The notes beneath the pieces are model-generated. The model saw nothing but the letters and a program-made list of their open reading frames with translations. It had not been told where the DNA came from and did no database searches. The position numbers were made by a program, and so were the translations under genes. Source: Anadara kagoshimensis (Eukaryota; Mollusca; Bivalvia; Arcoida; Arcidae). From it: a stretch of 64,000 bases of DNA. Where the stretch lies: contig CM037874.1 in NCBI GenBank assembly GCA_021292105.1, forward strand, positions 40,402,404 to 40,466,403, given 5' to 3'. Of the stretch, positions 21,547 to 32,230 are shown one piece after another. The number at the start of each line of letters is the position of its first letter. Positions within the stretch are counted from its first letter, which is position 1.

Positions 21547-21915
21547 TTCACAGCTGTCGGCCGACATTCGTGCTTCAGACACAATTTATTAAAATATTGG
21601 GACAAATGATGGGTTCTAATAATTAAATTCTGAAAATATATTCATTTCTGAACACATTCATATAAAAGACATGTCCGAAATCGGTGTGGAATGCGATTCT
21701 GTCAGTTGAGAAAACGGCAGGTGTGGCTCCGTTTGCGGGGTTTGGTTCACATCTGCCGGCCGACATTCGTGCTTCAGACACAAATTATTAAATATTAGGA
21801 CAAGTGATGGGTTCTAATAATTCAATTCTAAAAATATATTCATTTCTGAACATATTCATATAAAAGACCTGTCCGAAATCGATGCGGGATGCGATTCTGT
21901 CAGTTAGGAAATCAG
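21547..21915 (+). repeat. Subterminal tandem duplication, ~195-bp spacing
   Basis: Two copies of a ~165-bp unit start near 21554 and 21757: GGCCGACATTCGTGCTTCAG, GATGGGTTCTAATAATT, ATTCATTTCTGAACA and GATGCGATTCTGTCAGTT. A third partial copy of the last block is near 24570-24600 at the other end of the element. These may be transposase-binding repeats. Confidence 0.75.
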
Positions 21916-22194
21916 CAGGTGTTGCTTCTGTTTTGTTTTTCGTATGATGATTATCTCCCTTGTTTACACTGTCTCTCGTATGTATGCGAATAAAAATAAA
22001 GTGATTTTACTGTCTTATTGAGTGATATTCGTTTTAATGTAGGGATCTTAAAAAAAAATAAATAAATAAAATCTATGTAAAAAAAATTGGCTTCATTTAA
22101 CATTTTAATCTTAATCAAATAAAATTATTTTCCATGGGGAATATTTCTCCAAATTTGATACACAAGACAAAGTTATATAATTTTCTTTTCAGTG

Positions 22195-22316
22195 GTGTCA
22201 TGTGCTGATTTTTTTTTTAAATAATGAACTTAAAATCAGCATATGACAACTAGTTGCTATGTGCTGATTTTGAATGCATTGTTTAAATAAAAATTCAAAA
22301 GCAGCACCATGACAGT
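22195..22316. repeat. Two adjacent GTCATGTGCTGATTTT palindromes
   Basis: The first (22195-22250) has arms GTCATGTGCTGATTTT and AAAATCAGCATATGAC. The second (22258-22316) has ATGTGCTGATTTTGAAT and ATTCAAAAGCAGCACCAT. Both can form hairpins and are related to the terminal palindrome at 9594-9658. Confidence 0.75.
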
Positions 22317-22319
22317 GGA

Positions 22320-23539
22320 ACAGGGAGAAATATTGTTTCCACACCCCATGCAAGTTAATAACTAGAAATTAAAATCTCTTTCTATAAGGTGGTCAGGTCA
22401 GTTTTACTGGGTGTAACGGTTTATTCTGTAGTATCTGTAGTTTAATTTTTTTTCATAGATCAAGTGCTGCTGGTAGACTTTTTGCAGCTAAAGTACTAAT
22501 GCACAGATGCAATATTAATCTAATTCTGACTGTCTCCAAAATGACATGGATCAAGTTCATGTATCTACCTTCAGTCCAGAGGATGCTTCATGTCTTTTGG
22601 GTAAGGAGTAGAGTAAAAGTCAAGATTCTTTCACTATCAAACATATTTAGAGATGGGGAGAAAACTGTAGAAATGACATTTCACAACAAACTGACTAACT
22701 TTCTCACACAAAAACTGTCCTGAATGAGATTCAAACCTATACAGTAAGAGGCCATGCCCCTACCAACATTTCAAAGGTTATGTTGGACAGGTGCCAGTGT
22801 AATGCACAAAAAAATTATGCATTTATTATGTCAAGCTAGCATTTATTTTTCCTTAAAGTAATGATAATTTTAAAATGCAAGCAAAACATCTTTATTGACA
22901 TTGTACTGTGTGTTGACCATGTAATGTTATCTGCAATAAAAAAAACCAAACATAGCCATTGTTTATTCTGTAGTCTCTGTCTTGTTTTTAGCATAGCAAT
23001 AGCATTAATAATATTTAATCTACAAATAAAAAAGTTATCTATAAATAATCTGAAAATACAATGTTGGCAAATGTGTAAATAAAATTTGAAATATGCATTT
23101 CACCTGTCAATAAATATAAAAAAGGTTATCTGTAAATAAAATGAACTAAAAATTAAGTTGTAGAAATGAATAATCTGAAAATAAACTGTATAGGTATTGG
23201 TAATCTGAAAATCATCTGAAATGATTATACATGTATGATGTATCATAAAATCATATGAAAATATACTACACATATTCTGCATTCTTGAAAATAAACAAAA
23301 AAGAAATTAATTAAAACAGAATAATTTAATGAAGTACCAGTATAACATCATTCACCACACAAGAATGATACTGTGAGACTGTCAGAACTAGCCATGATGT
23401 GTGCAGCAAATGATTTAAATTTTGGCTAAAATTAAAATACAGTAAAAGATATTTACATAGATTCTTGCACAATAAAATTGAATGTGTTATATTTTGATAA
23501 ATTTCATAAAAAGCTCAAATGCATGTACATGTATCAACT
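22320..23539. other. No gene; degenerate AAATAATCTGAAAATA-type repetition
   Basis: Very AT-rich. Around 23030-23220 short blocks such as TCTGAAAATA and TATCTGTAAATAAA recur irregularly. No convincing coding frame. Confidence 0.35.
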
Positions 23540-23864
23540 TTAAAAATATGAAATTTGAACAGTAAATCTTATGCATGTAGTACAAGAATCTTTGTGATCC
23601 ATTTCTAAATTTTTTGTGTTATCAAGTATGTTTTCTGCTGGTACATCCATACTTCTTGTGGTTACTGTGAAGAGAAAAGATTCAAGATTAGCATCAATGT
23701 TATAAAAACCTACTGTATTTGTAGCTGTGGAATCATCAGCAAAAGTAGCAGAAGTAATAGCTGAAGGATCTAGAATTGCATTAATTACAAAATTTTTGCA
23801 TTTTGTGCATTTGCAACCTGGACCACAATATCTGCCAACACCATCTCCTGTGATACTGCTGTTT
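23540..23864 (-). CDS. Exon-like ORF with Cys-rich motif, unknown protein
   Basis: On the minus strand a frame of about 108 codons runs from a possible splice acceptor (TTATTCAG before 23864) to a TAA at 23540-23542. It has no start ATG of its own near the beginning, so it would be a downstream exon. Near its start is RYCGPGCKCTKCKN, a compact cysteine cluster that may bind metal, followed by an ordinary acidic, threonine/serine-rich region. It lies inside the 21295-24950 element, downstream of the minus-strand ORF at 24048-24323. I do not recognise the family. It could be the 3' exon of an element gene or a captured host exon. Confidence 0.35.
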
Positions 23865-24047
23865 CTGAATAACTAAACTGAACTTAGGCATTTAAAATCC
23901 ATCTCTAACCCTTGAAGTGGCAAAACTTTTCAAATTTCTAAAACAAAAAAGTAATTTACAGTCTGAAAATGTAAATGAAACGTTTTATGTAATTTTCCAT
24001 ATCATGACTTCTCTTCTACAAACTTTCTGAAATTTAACAACCTATAA

Positions 24048-24323
24048 TTATGCTCTTGCTAGCCTGTGTACCTGTAAATATGTGATACAACTGCCAACTT
24101 CTGACCTGAAACAGTAAACACACATTGTTTTGAAATTTGCATGCACTGCAGGAGTTAAATCAACACTAGATAATTGTTGTTCAGATGCTTTTCTAGCAAA
24201 CTGTCCCTCTTGTGACTCTAAATGTAATGAAAGTGAAAAAAATCCAATATCAGCTGATTTCTGAGTCTCAAAGTGACTACATGGGGCCAGTTGGGCGATC
24301 TTGATGTTTGATTTTCGTGGCAT
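24048..24323 (-). CDS. Hypothetical protein, 91 codons, possible first coding exon
   Basis: Minus strand ATG at 24321-24323, preceded by a pyrimidine-rich stretch and TTTTGTAG, a plausible splice acceptor that favours this start over the upstream ATG at 24399-24401. The product begins MPRKSNIKIAQLAPC, with a basic start, and contains a few Cys/His residues but no known domain. A TTACTGTTTCAG acceptor-like site and CAGGTACAC donor-like site lie within the 3' part, so the true exon may end earlier than the stop. It lies within a TIR element. Function unknown. Confidence 0.35.
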   Translation of the reverse strand: MPRKSNIKIAQLAPCSHFETQKSADIGFFSLSLHLESQEGQFARKASEQQLSSVDLTPAVHANFKTMCVYCFRSEVGSCITYLQVHRLARA

Positions 24324-24950
24324 TTTTTCTACAAAATTAAACAAAAGTTTAAAGATTATATTAAAAACACACCAACAAATATCTAGAGTAAAAATAAACA
24401 AATTAGAAGATATCTCGACGCAATAAATAGCAAGTTTTGTTTTTCAAATCATCGGCACGCAGGGTCAACTTGACAATCTTCCTGTGCAATAGCCGGTGCG
24501 AATGATGGTTTCTATCCGGTATCAAAATGACCGGTGTTCTATATGCTACCGATTATGACTAAAATTTTTAACCCAATCGGTGTGGGATGCGATTCTGTCA
24601 ATTCAATTAACCGGGCATAAACTCCAAATGCACCGCCCACTTGATTTTGACCTTTCACGATACCGCAGTTTATGTCTATGATTTCATCATTTTAATTTGT
24701 TATGAGCAGTGTTTAATTGTTGTGATCGTCTAGAAAAATCAATTTTCTATCAAACGGATACAAAAATTTATATAGTTTAAGTTGAAAACATCATTTAATT
24801 AATGATTTATTGCGTGAACCCTAAAATGCAAATTCTTCGAGGTGACGACAAAGCGCCATCTGCCGACCAAATTTGAATTATCCCCCTTGAACGGCCCTGA
24901 ACATTAAATCGCGGGTTTAACGGAAAAAATCGAAGCTGGCCTTTAAACTG

Positions 24951-25302
24951 TTATAACTCCTTTAATACACCAAAACGTATTTTGGATGGGTGTAAACAAT
25001 GGTAAAATTTTTGACAAAATGGCGGTGTCTTTCGTGTGACGTAATGATGACGAAAGAGTTTATTATTTACGTAGGTTCGCAAGGGGTACAATGAAGGGTA
25101 GCTCAAAGGTCGGGTTGGGTTTAAAAGTTTGAATTTACGTCATTTTTTCCAAAAATTTGATGATGCAGAAAGGTAGTTCACTTTATTACTTTATTAAATC
25201 AATTTTGGCCATCCTAGTTACGCAAAAATCAATCCGTTCTTGAGCTGCACTTACCTACGCAAATAATCAACTCTTTCGTCATGACTACGTCCACAAGAAC
25301 CC
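24951..25302. other. Inverted-repeat-rich non-coding sequence
   Basis: 24990-25083 (AAAATGGCGGTGTCTTTCG.., ACGAAAGAGTTTATTATTTACG) is roughly the reverse complement of 25250-25345. The stretch belongs to the same foldback structure as the palindrome that follows. Confidence 0.5.
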
Positions 25303-25826
25303 CGCCATTTCGTAAAACAAAACAACATTGTAAACACCCACCCAGATGATATTTTGTCGCATAAAATGATACATGAAGCAAGGATGGAGCCGAAACAGGA
25401 AATTTTAGTAACGACTCGGCTCATATTGAAATTCTTAAAATATTTTGCGTTCTCCGCAATATGCTAAATAAATAATAGATTAATAGAATCTGTCACCTGT
25501 TTGTGACCGATACCGTATGATCTCAGTCGAGGGTGATGTGATGAAACGTATCCCAATCGAGGCTATGCCGAGATTGGGATACCTTACATCACATCACCCG
25601 AGACTGAGATTAACCCATATCGGTCACAAACCGGCGACAGATTCTATTAATCTATTATTTATTTAGCATATTGCGGAGAACGCAAAATATTTTAAGAATT
25701 TCAAATGAGCCAAGTTGTTACTAAAATTTCCTGTTTCGGCTCCATCCTTGCTTCATGTATTATTTTATGCGACAAAATATCATCTGGGTGGGTGTTTGCA
25801 ATGTTGTTTTGTTTTACGAAATGGCG
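25303..25826. repeat. ~260-bp-arm palindrome (foldback element)
   Basis: The left arm from CGCCATTTCGTAAAACAAAAC is repeated in reverse to GTTTTACGAAATGGCG at 25826. Arms share CACCCACCCAGATGATATTTTG, ATGAAGCAAGGATGGAGCC, ATATGCTAAATAAATAATAG and GTGATGTGATG with scattered mismatches. The centre lies near 25566, between GTATCCCAATC and GATTGGGATAC. Confidence 0.9.
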
Positions 25827-26429
25827 CCTAAGACCACACATTGGTGACGTCATAGATAAAAAAAGGCGTCAAATCGGACATTTTAACCATACGCACAAAA
25901 CGACGACGTCACCATGGTATGGAACTATCTACGGTTTAACTTTAGGTTTTCTTTAGATTATGTAATAAAAACTCTTTTTGGAGTTTAACATTTTAAATCA
26001 ACGCAAGGAGAAGCTGTTTACCAAATAAAACGGTTTTCGCTGGAGACGGAACCCCGATACTGTTGATTCATTTCAATTAAAACTTTTATAATGACAGTAG
26101 AACTGTTCTGGATGTTCTTTTATAAATATTATGTGTGCACGACAACATTAGTTGCAGGGGTTTTTCAGAATGTGCACGACAAAAATGCTTTTATTATGCC
26201 CAGTTTTTGGACATTTTCCTTTGATATATATTGCCTTTTGTTTATTCACATCCATTTTGTATCATCATAGTAAGTAGGGCGACTTTAAATGGTGAAAATA
26301 CAACTTTTTTCTTTGCCGTCGTGAAAAGTGTGCACGACATCGTGGTACAAAAGTTTACTTTGACACGAATGTTAGAAAAAACTAGCAGCTCTAGGAATAT
26401 ATATACATCAACCGAGCGTTCGTGTAGAT
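25827..26429. other. No gene; three GTGCACGAC boxes
   Basis: GTGCACGAC occurs near 26133, 26172 and 26330. Two TGACGTCA-type (CRE-like) palindromes lie near 25845 and 25907. No supported coding region. Confidence 0.4.
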
Positions 26430-26775
26430 AACTATAAACTGATGGGAAGTATGGAAAACTTCAGTTAAAACTCACCGCGAGTCGATAGTTTGGCCGCCAC
26501 TTTTTGTGTTAACGAAGTCGGGTCTATGACGTAGGTTCGCCACCCTTTAATCTTGAACTTAAAACTAACATTGCTTCATTCACAGTAGTTCGCTCTGTAC
26601 GCTATCACCACGTGAAACATGATACATTTCACCCAGTTTTAATTGCGATTTTAAATTAGTAACTTTATTTTAAGTTTTAACGCTATCCATAGAGAATCTA
26701 TTTTATTCGCCTCGTGACGGCGGTTCGCCCATAGTGGTAGAAACTACAGAACGGTCAAAGCAGGCTGTCATCAAC
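26430..26775 (+). repeat. Permuted repeat, segments c-a (copy 2)
   Basis: Segment c (26430-26545: AACTATAAAC.GATGGGAA, CAGTTAAAACTCAC, ACGAAGTCGGGTCTATGA, TTCGCCACCCT) is shared with 38135-38256. Segment a (26575-26770) is shared with 11525-11770. Confidence 0.7.
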
Positions 26776-26812
26776 ATTTTTTGTAAAGATGAACATTTAT
26801 GAATAAATAAAG

Positions 26813-26814
<2 letters not shown>

Positions 26815-26879
<65 letters not shown>
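26815..26879. repeat. (TA)n microsatellite
   Basis: About 65 bp of uninterrupted TA dinucleotides. Confidence 0.97.
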
Positions 26880-26882
<3 letters not shown>

Positions 26883-27293
26883 ATGTCTTCGGTTTTTGCG
26901 AGCGATCGACCCACAGGCATATTCCTGGTATGGCTTTAAGATTTACCTGTATGAGGCCACTGTTATATAAAATAGTGTTTTCTGTCACTTAATTGGTGAT
27001 AATGTTTCAGTTTAAATCCGTAATAAAAAGTGGTTGTACAATGAATAAATAACTTTAAATAGAAAGTAAATCATTTTGGTGATTTACTGATGCCCCAGCA
27101 GCATTTTCAACTTGTTGTTCCACATTACAAACAAACGTACAGCCATGACACTCTTTTATTACATATACCAGTATACAACAACAAGCACGTTGTTGAGACG
27201 GCATGTTTATACGAGACTTTTACTTTGCTTTGTCTTGTTATATGCTTATACAACTTGCTAAGCCATTAACTTTTGACGAAAAAAGTATTATTA
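26880..27293. other. No gene recognised
   Basis: Unique-looking AT-rich flank of the LTR retrotransposon. Its last four bases (ATTA, 27290-27293) are the 5' copy of the target-site duplication. Confidence 0.5.
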
Positions 27294-28346
27294 TGTAACA
27301 GCGATTATTTTTATACATTTTAACTGAGCGTCGGCAACAGCAAATTATCAAGTCCTGCCGCGCCCAGTATAAATATTTCACTTATATTTATATTTATGTA
27401 GTCAATTTCAGTTTCCATCACTTACTTTAATTGTAGTACGCTACTTTCATTTTACTTTTCATCGGTTGTTATACAATAATAACAATTTTGTCAGTTCTAC
27501 CAGGTCATATATAAAACTCATTTTCATTGGTTTAATTTACTACTTTTGGCCAATCAGAATAGATTTTGTTTTATTAAGTTCGTTCTTGTTTTCGCTATTC
27601 TGATTGGTTCATTTATTAATGCACCCTGGCAAAATAGTATAAAAGGCGCTATAGAACTGCTCTAACCGTCTTTCGGCCGGCTGTTACAGTGGCAAAAGGT
27701 TCTCAAACGACCTGCACTATTAAATAGCCCTTTGGTGGTCTCTTCCCACTCCACGTGGTTTAATGTTTTAGACATTCTTACTAAAATGGGGGGGGGGGGT
27801 TTATTCAAAAGTGTTCCTTGGGTTTAATTTCATTTTATCCCTTTCACTATCGTTTAGGTATTTTTTTTATTATCATTAAAGTTAGGATGTTTGACCATTG
27901 CAAATAATGTTAAGGTGTTAGGTTCATTTTTCTCCAGATAGTATTATTCAATTATGTAGGTCGTTAATATTCTTCTATATATTTTTGCTCCGTCGCCGGT
28001 ATTCTCCCCTTAGATATTTTAATTGTATTTCATTGTCCATTTTTGTAAAGTTATAATGTTGTTATGGTGCTGAATTTCATTGTTATTTGTTGCTGCAGCT
28101 GTTGATTGTTTTAAGCTTATATTTCGTAATAAATTTATAAGTTTTGTTATTTCTTATTTTGGTGGCTTTTTGGAGGTGTGAGAGCTATGTCATAACCCTG
28201 AGAATGAACCAGCAGCTGTCATCTATGTGGTTTTCTTTTACTCCGAATAGCAATATATAATTGTTGAATGCTCGGATTAGATTAAAACCCATATTTGAGC
28301 CGTTGTGCTGCCGAGTGTCGGTTCGAACCCTTAGGTTCCGGTTACA
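27294..28346 (+). repeat. 5' LTR
   Basis: 1053 bp, TGTAACAGC..GGTTACA. U3 has inverted CCAAT boxes and a TATA box. AATAAA at 28128-28133 lies in the R/U5 part. It includes a G-run near 27787-27797 that differs in length from the 3' copy. Confidence 0.97.
27550..27646 (+). promoter_or_regulatory. U3 promoter: inverted CCAAT pair and TATA box
   Basis: CCAATCAGAATAG (27550-27562) and its exact reverse complement CTATTCTGATTGG (27595-27607) stand 31 bp upstream of TATAAAAGG (27638-27646). The arrangement is that of an RNA polymerase II core promoter with two NF-Y-type sites; transcription would start near 27670. The same set is in the 3' LTR (TATA at 36204-36212). Confidence 0.75.
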
Positions 28347-28350
28347 TTTT

Positions 28351-28364
28351 TGGTCCCGCGAGGC
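28351..28364 (+). promoter_or_regulatory. Primer-binding site (candidate)
   Basis: TGGTCCCGCGAGGC begins 4 bp after the 5' LTR. TGG pairs with a tRNA 3' CCA, and the rest would pair with the acceptor/T-arm of a tRNA ending GCCTCGCGGGACCA. I cannot identify the tRNA. Confidence 0.7.
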
Positions 28365-28649
28365 TGATATATCCGATTTATAGGATTTTTCAGGGCGGAA
28401 ATCTTGACATAGCTTTCGTTGTTGCCCTCTCATGCTGAGGTTGTTAATTTTAAGTTGCTGTTGCTTTACTTCACATCAGTTGGTTTAAAGTTCGTTGTTT
28501 AATTTTTATATCTAGTTGGTTTTGAATAATAATAGTAGTTTTGTAATTCAGTTTGTCGTTATTTTTCATTCTTTTACTAAGTACATTTTACATTTGATTC
28601 ATTCGTTTTATGTTAAATTTTGTAGTTTGTTAGTCTTATAATTATTATT

Positions 28650-30028
28650 ATGGCTCAGCGTACAGACGATTTGGGTTCAGAGCACCGTGTGCTTAAGGGA
28701 TTCGAGGGCTTAAAGGAAGATGAACTTCACTGAAATTATAAATCGGGTTTTGATTCTGCAATCGACCCGTCAGTTATCAGTCCTATTAAAAGTAGACAAA
28801 ATGTTCAAGGTTTTAGTACACCTAATGTTAAGTTTGTAGGTGATACGCAGTGTAGTACGGTGGACAGTGGTACCATGACATGTTTTGATGACGGTCGCTC
28901 TGAATTGTATGATAAATTGGAAAAGCAGTTTAATTCTGTTACAGCTGAACTGGGAGATGTTACTAAGCGATTAAAAGAGAAATGTACTCTTATGGCGTCA
29001 CAGCTTGGTAATTGTCAGTCGGGTTCTAGTGAGGTTGATTATTCATGTCGAATTTCACAAAATATGCCTCTGTCAGATAGAAATAAGGAACTTAATGATC
29101 CTATTTCAAAAAGGCATAACTTTGGTGTTCCAAATAAATCAGTAGTTGGTTCTAATCGTGGTCTGCTTAGGCGTGAGAAATAAGTTTGACGGTAGTTCAT
29201 GTATGTGGCGGGATTACATAGTTCAATTTGAACAGGTTGCTATGTGGAATAATTGGACTTATGCTGAAATAGCTCAACAACTGTGTATGTCATTAAGGGG
29301 CGCTGCTCAAAAGTTAGTTGGTGATTTAACTGTTTCTCAACGCCATGATTATTCTTAGCTCAAGCGTATTTTAGAACAAAGGTTTAATCCAAAAGAGAGA
29401 TGTTCTGCTAATAAAACAGAGTTTAAAACTAGGAGACGACTAAAGGGCGAAACACCTGAGGACATTGGTTATGCTTTAAGGCGTCTTGGTAGTTTAGCGT
29501 ATCCACATGTGCAGTATGACGCTAGGGAGGAAAATGTCATTGATAAATTTATTGAAGGCTTAGGTAATAGGGAGTTAAGCAAGCATATTCAATTCAAACA
29601 TCCCGAAACTTTAGATGAAGCGATTGCTTATGCAATTGAGTATGAGGCTTTTGATCATGCTTTTGAAGTTGGTTTGGTTAAGCCTAAGTTTGCTGACGAT
29701 AGGCCTAATAGTGTCCGTTCAGTTAAGCCGGTTCGTCCTTCTAAGGCTGAGTCTTTTAGGGAACGCAAATCAGCTGTTGAAAATGTTGAATGCCAGAGTA
29801 GGATGAGTTCAATGTATAAAGAGTTCCAAAAAGCTTTGTAATGACATTAAGATTGAAAGGACAAATATTGAAAAATTATGCAAACAATTTAAACAGGATA
29901 GAGATCGGTCCTTGGCTAATGCAACTACATGTACTTTTAATCAAGTCACAAATACTGGTTGTTTTAAGTGTGGAAAATTGGATCATTTTATTGCTAGTTG
30001 TCCTTTGAATAAGGGCCAGGGAAACTAA
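28650..30028 (+). pseudogene. Gag polyprotein (broken)
   Basis: ATG at 28650 (MAQRTDDLGS..) opens the N-terminal region. The frame has a TGA at 28731-28733 and continues open to 29183. A frame change near 29170 leads into the capsid-like region (FDGSSCMWRDYIVQFEQVA.., 29190 onward), which has a TAG at 29356-29358 and continues to 29841. A second change near the A5 run at 29826 leads to the nucleocapsid with one CCHC knuckle, CFKCGKLDHFIASC (29960-30001). The reading frame ends at TAA 30026-30028, immediately after a GGGAAAC slippery site. Gag would form the particle that packages the RNA. Capsid features match Ty3/Gypsy Gag of invertebrates. Breaks in short homopolymers could partly be sequencing errors. 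Confidence 0.9.
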
Positions 30029-30093
30029 GTAGGGCTACACTTAAGGCCGAAGATTTAGCCCAGGAAGTTGAAGAGCAGTCTAGCTCTAGGCCT
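30019..30093 (+). promoter_or_regulatory. Putative -1 ribosomal frameshift signal, gag to pro
   Basis: In the nucleocapsid frame the codons read G GGA AAC and then TAA, the X XXY YYZ form. Slipping back one base at 30019-30025 continues directly into the protease frame. After a 6-nt spacer, GGGCTA (30032-30037) pairs perfectly with TAGCCC (30056-30061). Loop AGGCC (30044-30048) could pair with GGCCT (30089-30093) as a pseudoknot, with a 5-bp AGAGC/GCTCT hairpin in the linker. GGGAAAC is an established slip site in several retroviruses. Function here is inferred. Confidence 0.75.
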
Positions 30094-30956
30094 GATCTTA
30101 AATTTTCAGTTAGCCCCATTTCAAAATCTTGTTTGTTTGCCCCTGTAAGAATAAGTGGCAGAAATTTTAATTTTTTGGTTGATACGGGTGCCTCAGTTAG
30201 TGTACTTTCTAAGGATATTTATTTGGATTTAGGTGATATTCAACCTTGCTTAAAAAGGGATTGAGAACCCTGACCACAGCTGATGGTAGTACCATGGAAA
30301 CTTTGGGTATAGCCCCTCTTGTGTTTGGTATAGGAGACTTTGAGTTTAATTTTGAGGTTGTGGTGTCTGACTTGAATGGTTTGGATGGTATTTTGGGTTT
30401 TGATTTCTTGGAGGAGAATGACATCACTATTGAAACTTCTCAAAAACAGTTCCGTATTGCTGGTCAGTATTTGCCTTTACACAAGTTGGAAAATAACATG
30501 TGTGCTAGGATTAAGGTGTCTAAAAATATAACAGTACCTCCACAGTCTCAATTACTTATTAAAGCTTATGCTGATGGTGACTTGGATTGTAGACAGGAAG
30601 CTTTAATAGAGCAAAGTAGTTTTTTGGGTAATAGGGGTGTGCTATTGGCTAGAACATTAGTTGACCCTTGTAAGTCCAACTTTGATTTATCAGTGATTAA
30701 CATTACTGACAAGCCTGTTAAGTTAAGGAGGCACGTACCTATAGCCAGTATTGAGTCAGTTGATTTATTACCTGATAGCCTAAGTAAAAGCTTTTGTTTA
30801 AAGGACACTGTTGTACCCGAGCATCTTCAACCTTTGTTAGACAATGCTTCAAAAGAACTTACTGATGAGCAAATGTCCCACTTGGCTAGTTTATTAGTGG
30901 AGTTTCAGGATATTTTTGTTGGCACTGATAGAAAGCTTGGTCGTACTAGTTTAACT
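30019..30956 (+). pseudogene. Pol: aspartic protease region and linker (broken)
   Basis: In the -1 frame from 30019, about 50 linker codons precede the retropepsin active site LVDTGAS (30175-30195). A frame change at the AAAAAGGG run near 30255 is followed by the second half with the conserved ILGFDFLEEN (about 30391-30420). A roughly 180-codon spacer reaches the next break near 30957. The protease would cut Gag and Pol. Hydrophobic-hydrophobic-DTGA and ILG-x-DF spacing is that of Ty3/Gypsy proteases. Confidence 0.9.
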
Positions 30957-32230
30957 AAGCAATAAGATTGATACAGGGGATTCTGCTCCATTTAAGCTTC
31001 CACCTCGTAGGCTACCTATATCTCAGAAAGAAATAGTGGAGAAAGAATTGACTAAAATGTTAGATAATGATATCATAGAGCCTAGTGAAAGTCCTTACTC
31101 AAGTCCAGTCACCTTGGTTACCAAGAAGGATGGATCTATACGTTTTTGTATTGATTATCGCAAGCTTAACTCAATTACTCGGAAAGATGCTTACCCCTTG
31201 CCTAGGATTGATGATTGTATTGATACACTTAGTGGAGCAAGATGGTTTAATACTTTAGACTTGGCTTCTGGATATTGGCAATGTGCTATGGATGAACAGG
31301 ACAAAATTAAGACAGCTTTTACAACTCACAAGGGCTTATTTCAGTTTAAAGTGCTCCCATTTGGTTTGGCTAATGCACCTGCATGCTTCGAGAGGTTGAT
31401 GGAATTAGTGCTTAGGGGTTTACAGTGGGAATATTGTTTGTGCTATCTTGATGACGTCATTGTGTTTGGAGCTACGTTTGAAGATACAATCAAAAATTTG
31501 CATTTAGTTTTCAATCGTTTTAGAAGTGCAAATTTGAAGTTGAAACCGAGCAAGTGTGTATTATTTCAAACCGAGGTTTTGTTTCTGGGACATGTTGTTT
31601 CGCATGATGGGGTGAAATGTGATCCAGCTAAAATTGAGGCTATTACAAATTGGCCTGCACCTACAAATGTCAGTGAAGTACGTAGCTTTCTAGGCATTGC
31701 TGGCTATTATAGGAAGTTTGTTCCAGATTTCTCCACGGTTGCAAAACCATTGACTAGTCTTACTCGGAAAAATAAAGTTTTTATTTGGTCATCTGATTGT
31801 CAGAAATCGTTTGAGTGTTTAAAGTCTCTATTAATTTCATCTCCTATTTTGGCTTTTCCCAAAGGTGAAGGAATTTTTATTTTGGATACGGATGCTAGTC
31901 TCTATGGTATTGGAGCTGTTCTATCACAAGTACAGGATGGGGAAGAAAAAGTAATAGCTTATTCTAGTAAACACTTAGTAAAACTCAGAGTAGATATTGT
32001 GTTACATATCGTGAACTTTTAGCTGTTGTTAGTTTTGTTAAACAGTTTAGGCATTATCTTTGGGGTAGAAAATTTATTATTCGGACAGACCATGCTTCAC
32101 TTATTTGGCTGAAAAATTTCAAAAATCCGGAGGGTATGTTAGCACGTTGGATAGCTTCTTTGGATACTTATGATTTTATACTTCAGCATCGTAGGGGTTA
32201 TCAACATTCAAATGCCGATGCTTTGTCCAG
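30957..32230 (+). pseudogene. Pol: reverse transcriptase and RNase H (broken)
   Basis: The frame from 30957 is open to 32022. It carries the HKID..G..P entry motif, SPYSSPVTLVTKKDGSIRFC, DYRKLNSIT, YPLPRIDD, DLASGYWQ, LPFGLANAP, the catalytic CYLDDVIVFG (YLDD at 31444-31455) and the connection FLGIAGYYRKF. RNase H begins ILDTDAS (Asp ligand), crosses a frame change near 31985, then shows ELLAVV (Glu ligand), IRTDHASL (Asp ligand) and HSNADALSR near 32205. All catalytic residues I can check are present; only the shift breaks the chain. It would copy the element RNA into DNA. Confidence 0.95.

Larger units (their letters stand above)
21295..24950. mobile_element. 3.66-kb TIR element with TTA target duplication
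   Basis: Left end CAGTTGAAAGGCCAGCTTC and right end GAAGCTGGCCTTTAAACTG are inverted repeats of about 19 bp with one mismatch. TTA lies outside both ends (21292-21294 and 24951-24953), the duplication typical of PIF/Harbinger. Subterminal repeats with GTGTGGGATGCGATTCTGTCA occur near both ends (about 21680, 21880 and 24580). Internal minus-strand ORFs are unidentified, and no transposase motif is recognised, so the superfamily is inferred only from the duplication size. Confidence 0.55.

Noticed and set aside
26797..26988. 63-codon minus frame with Ile-Tyr repeats
   Set aside because: Translation of the (TA)n microsatellite.
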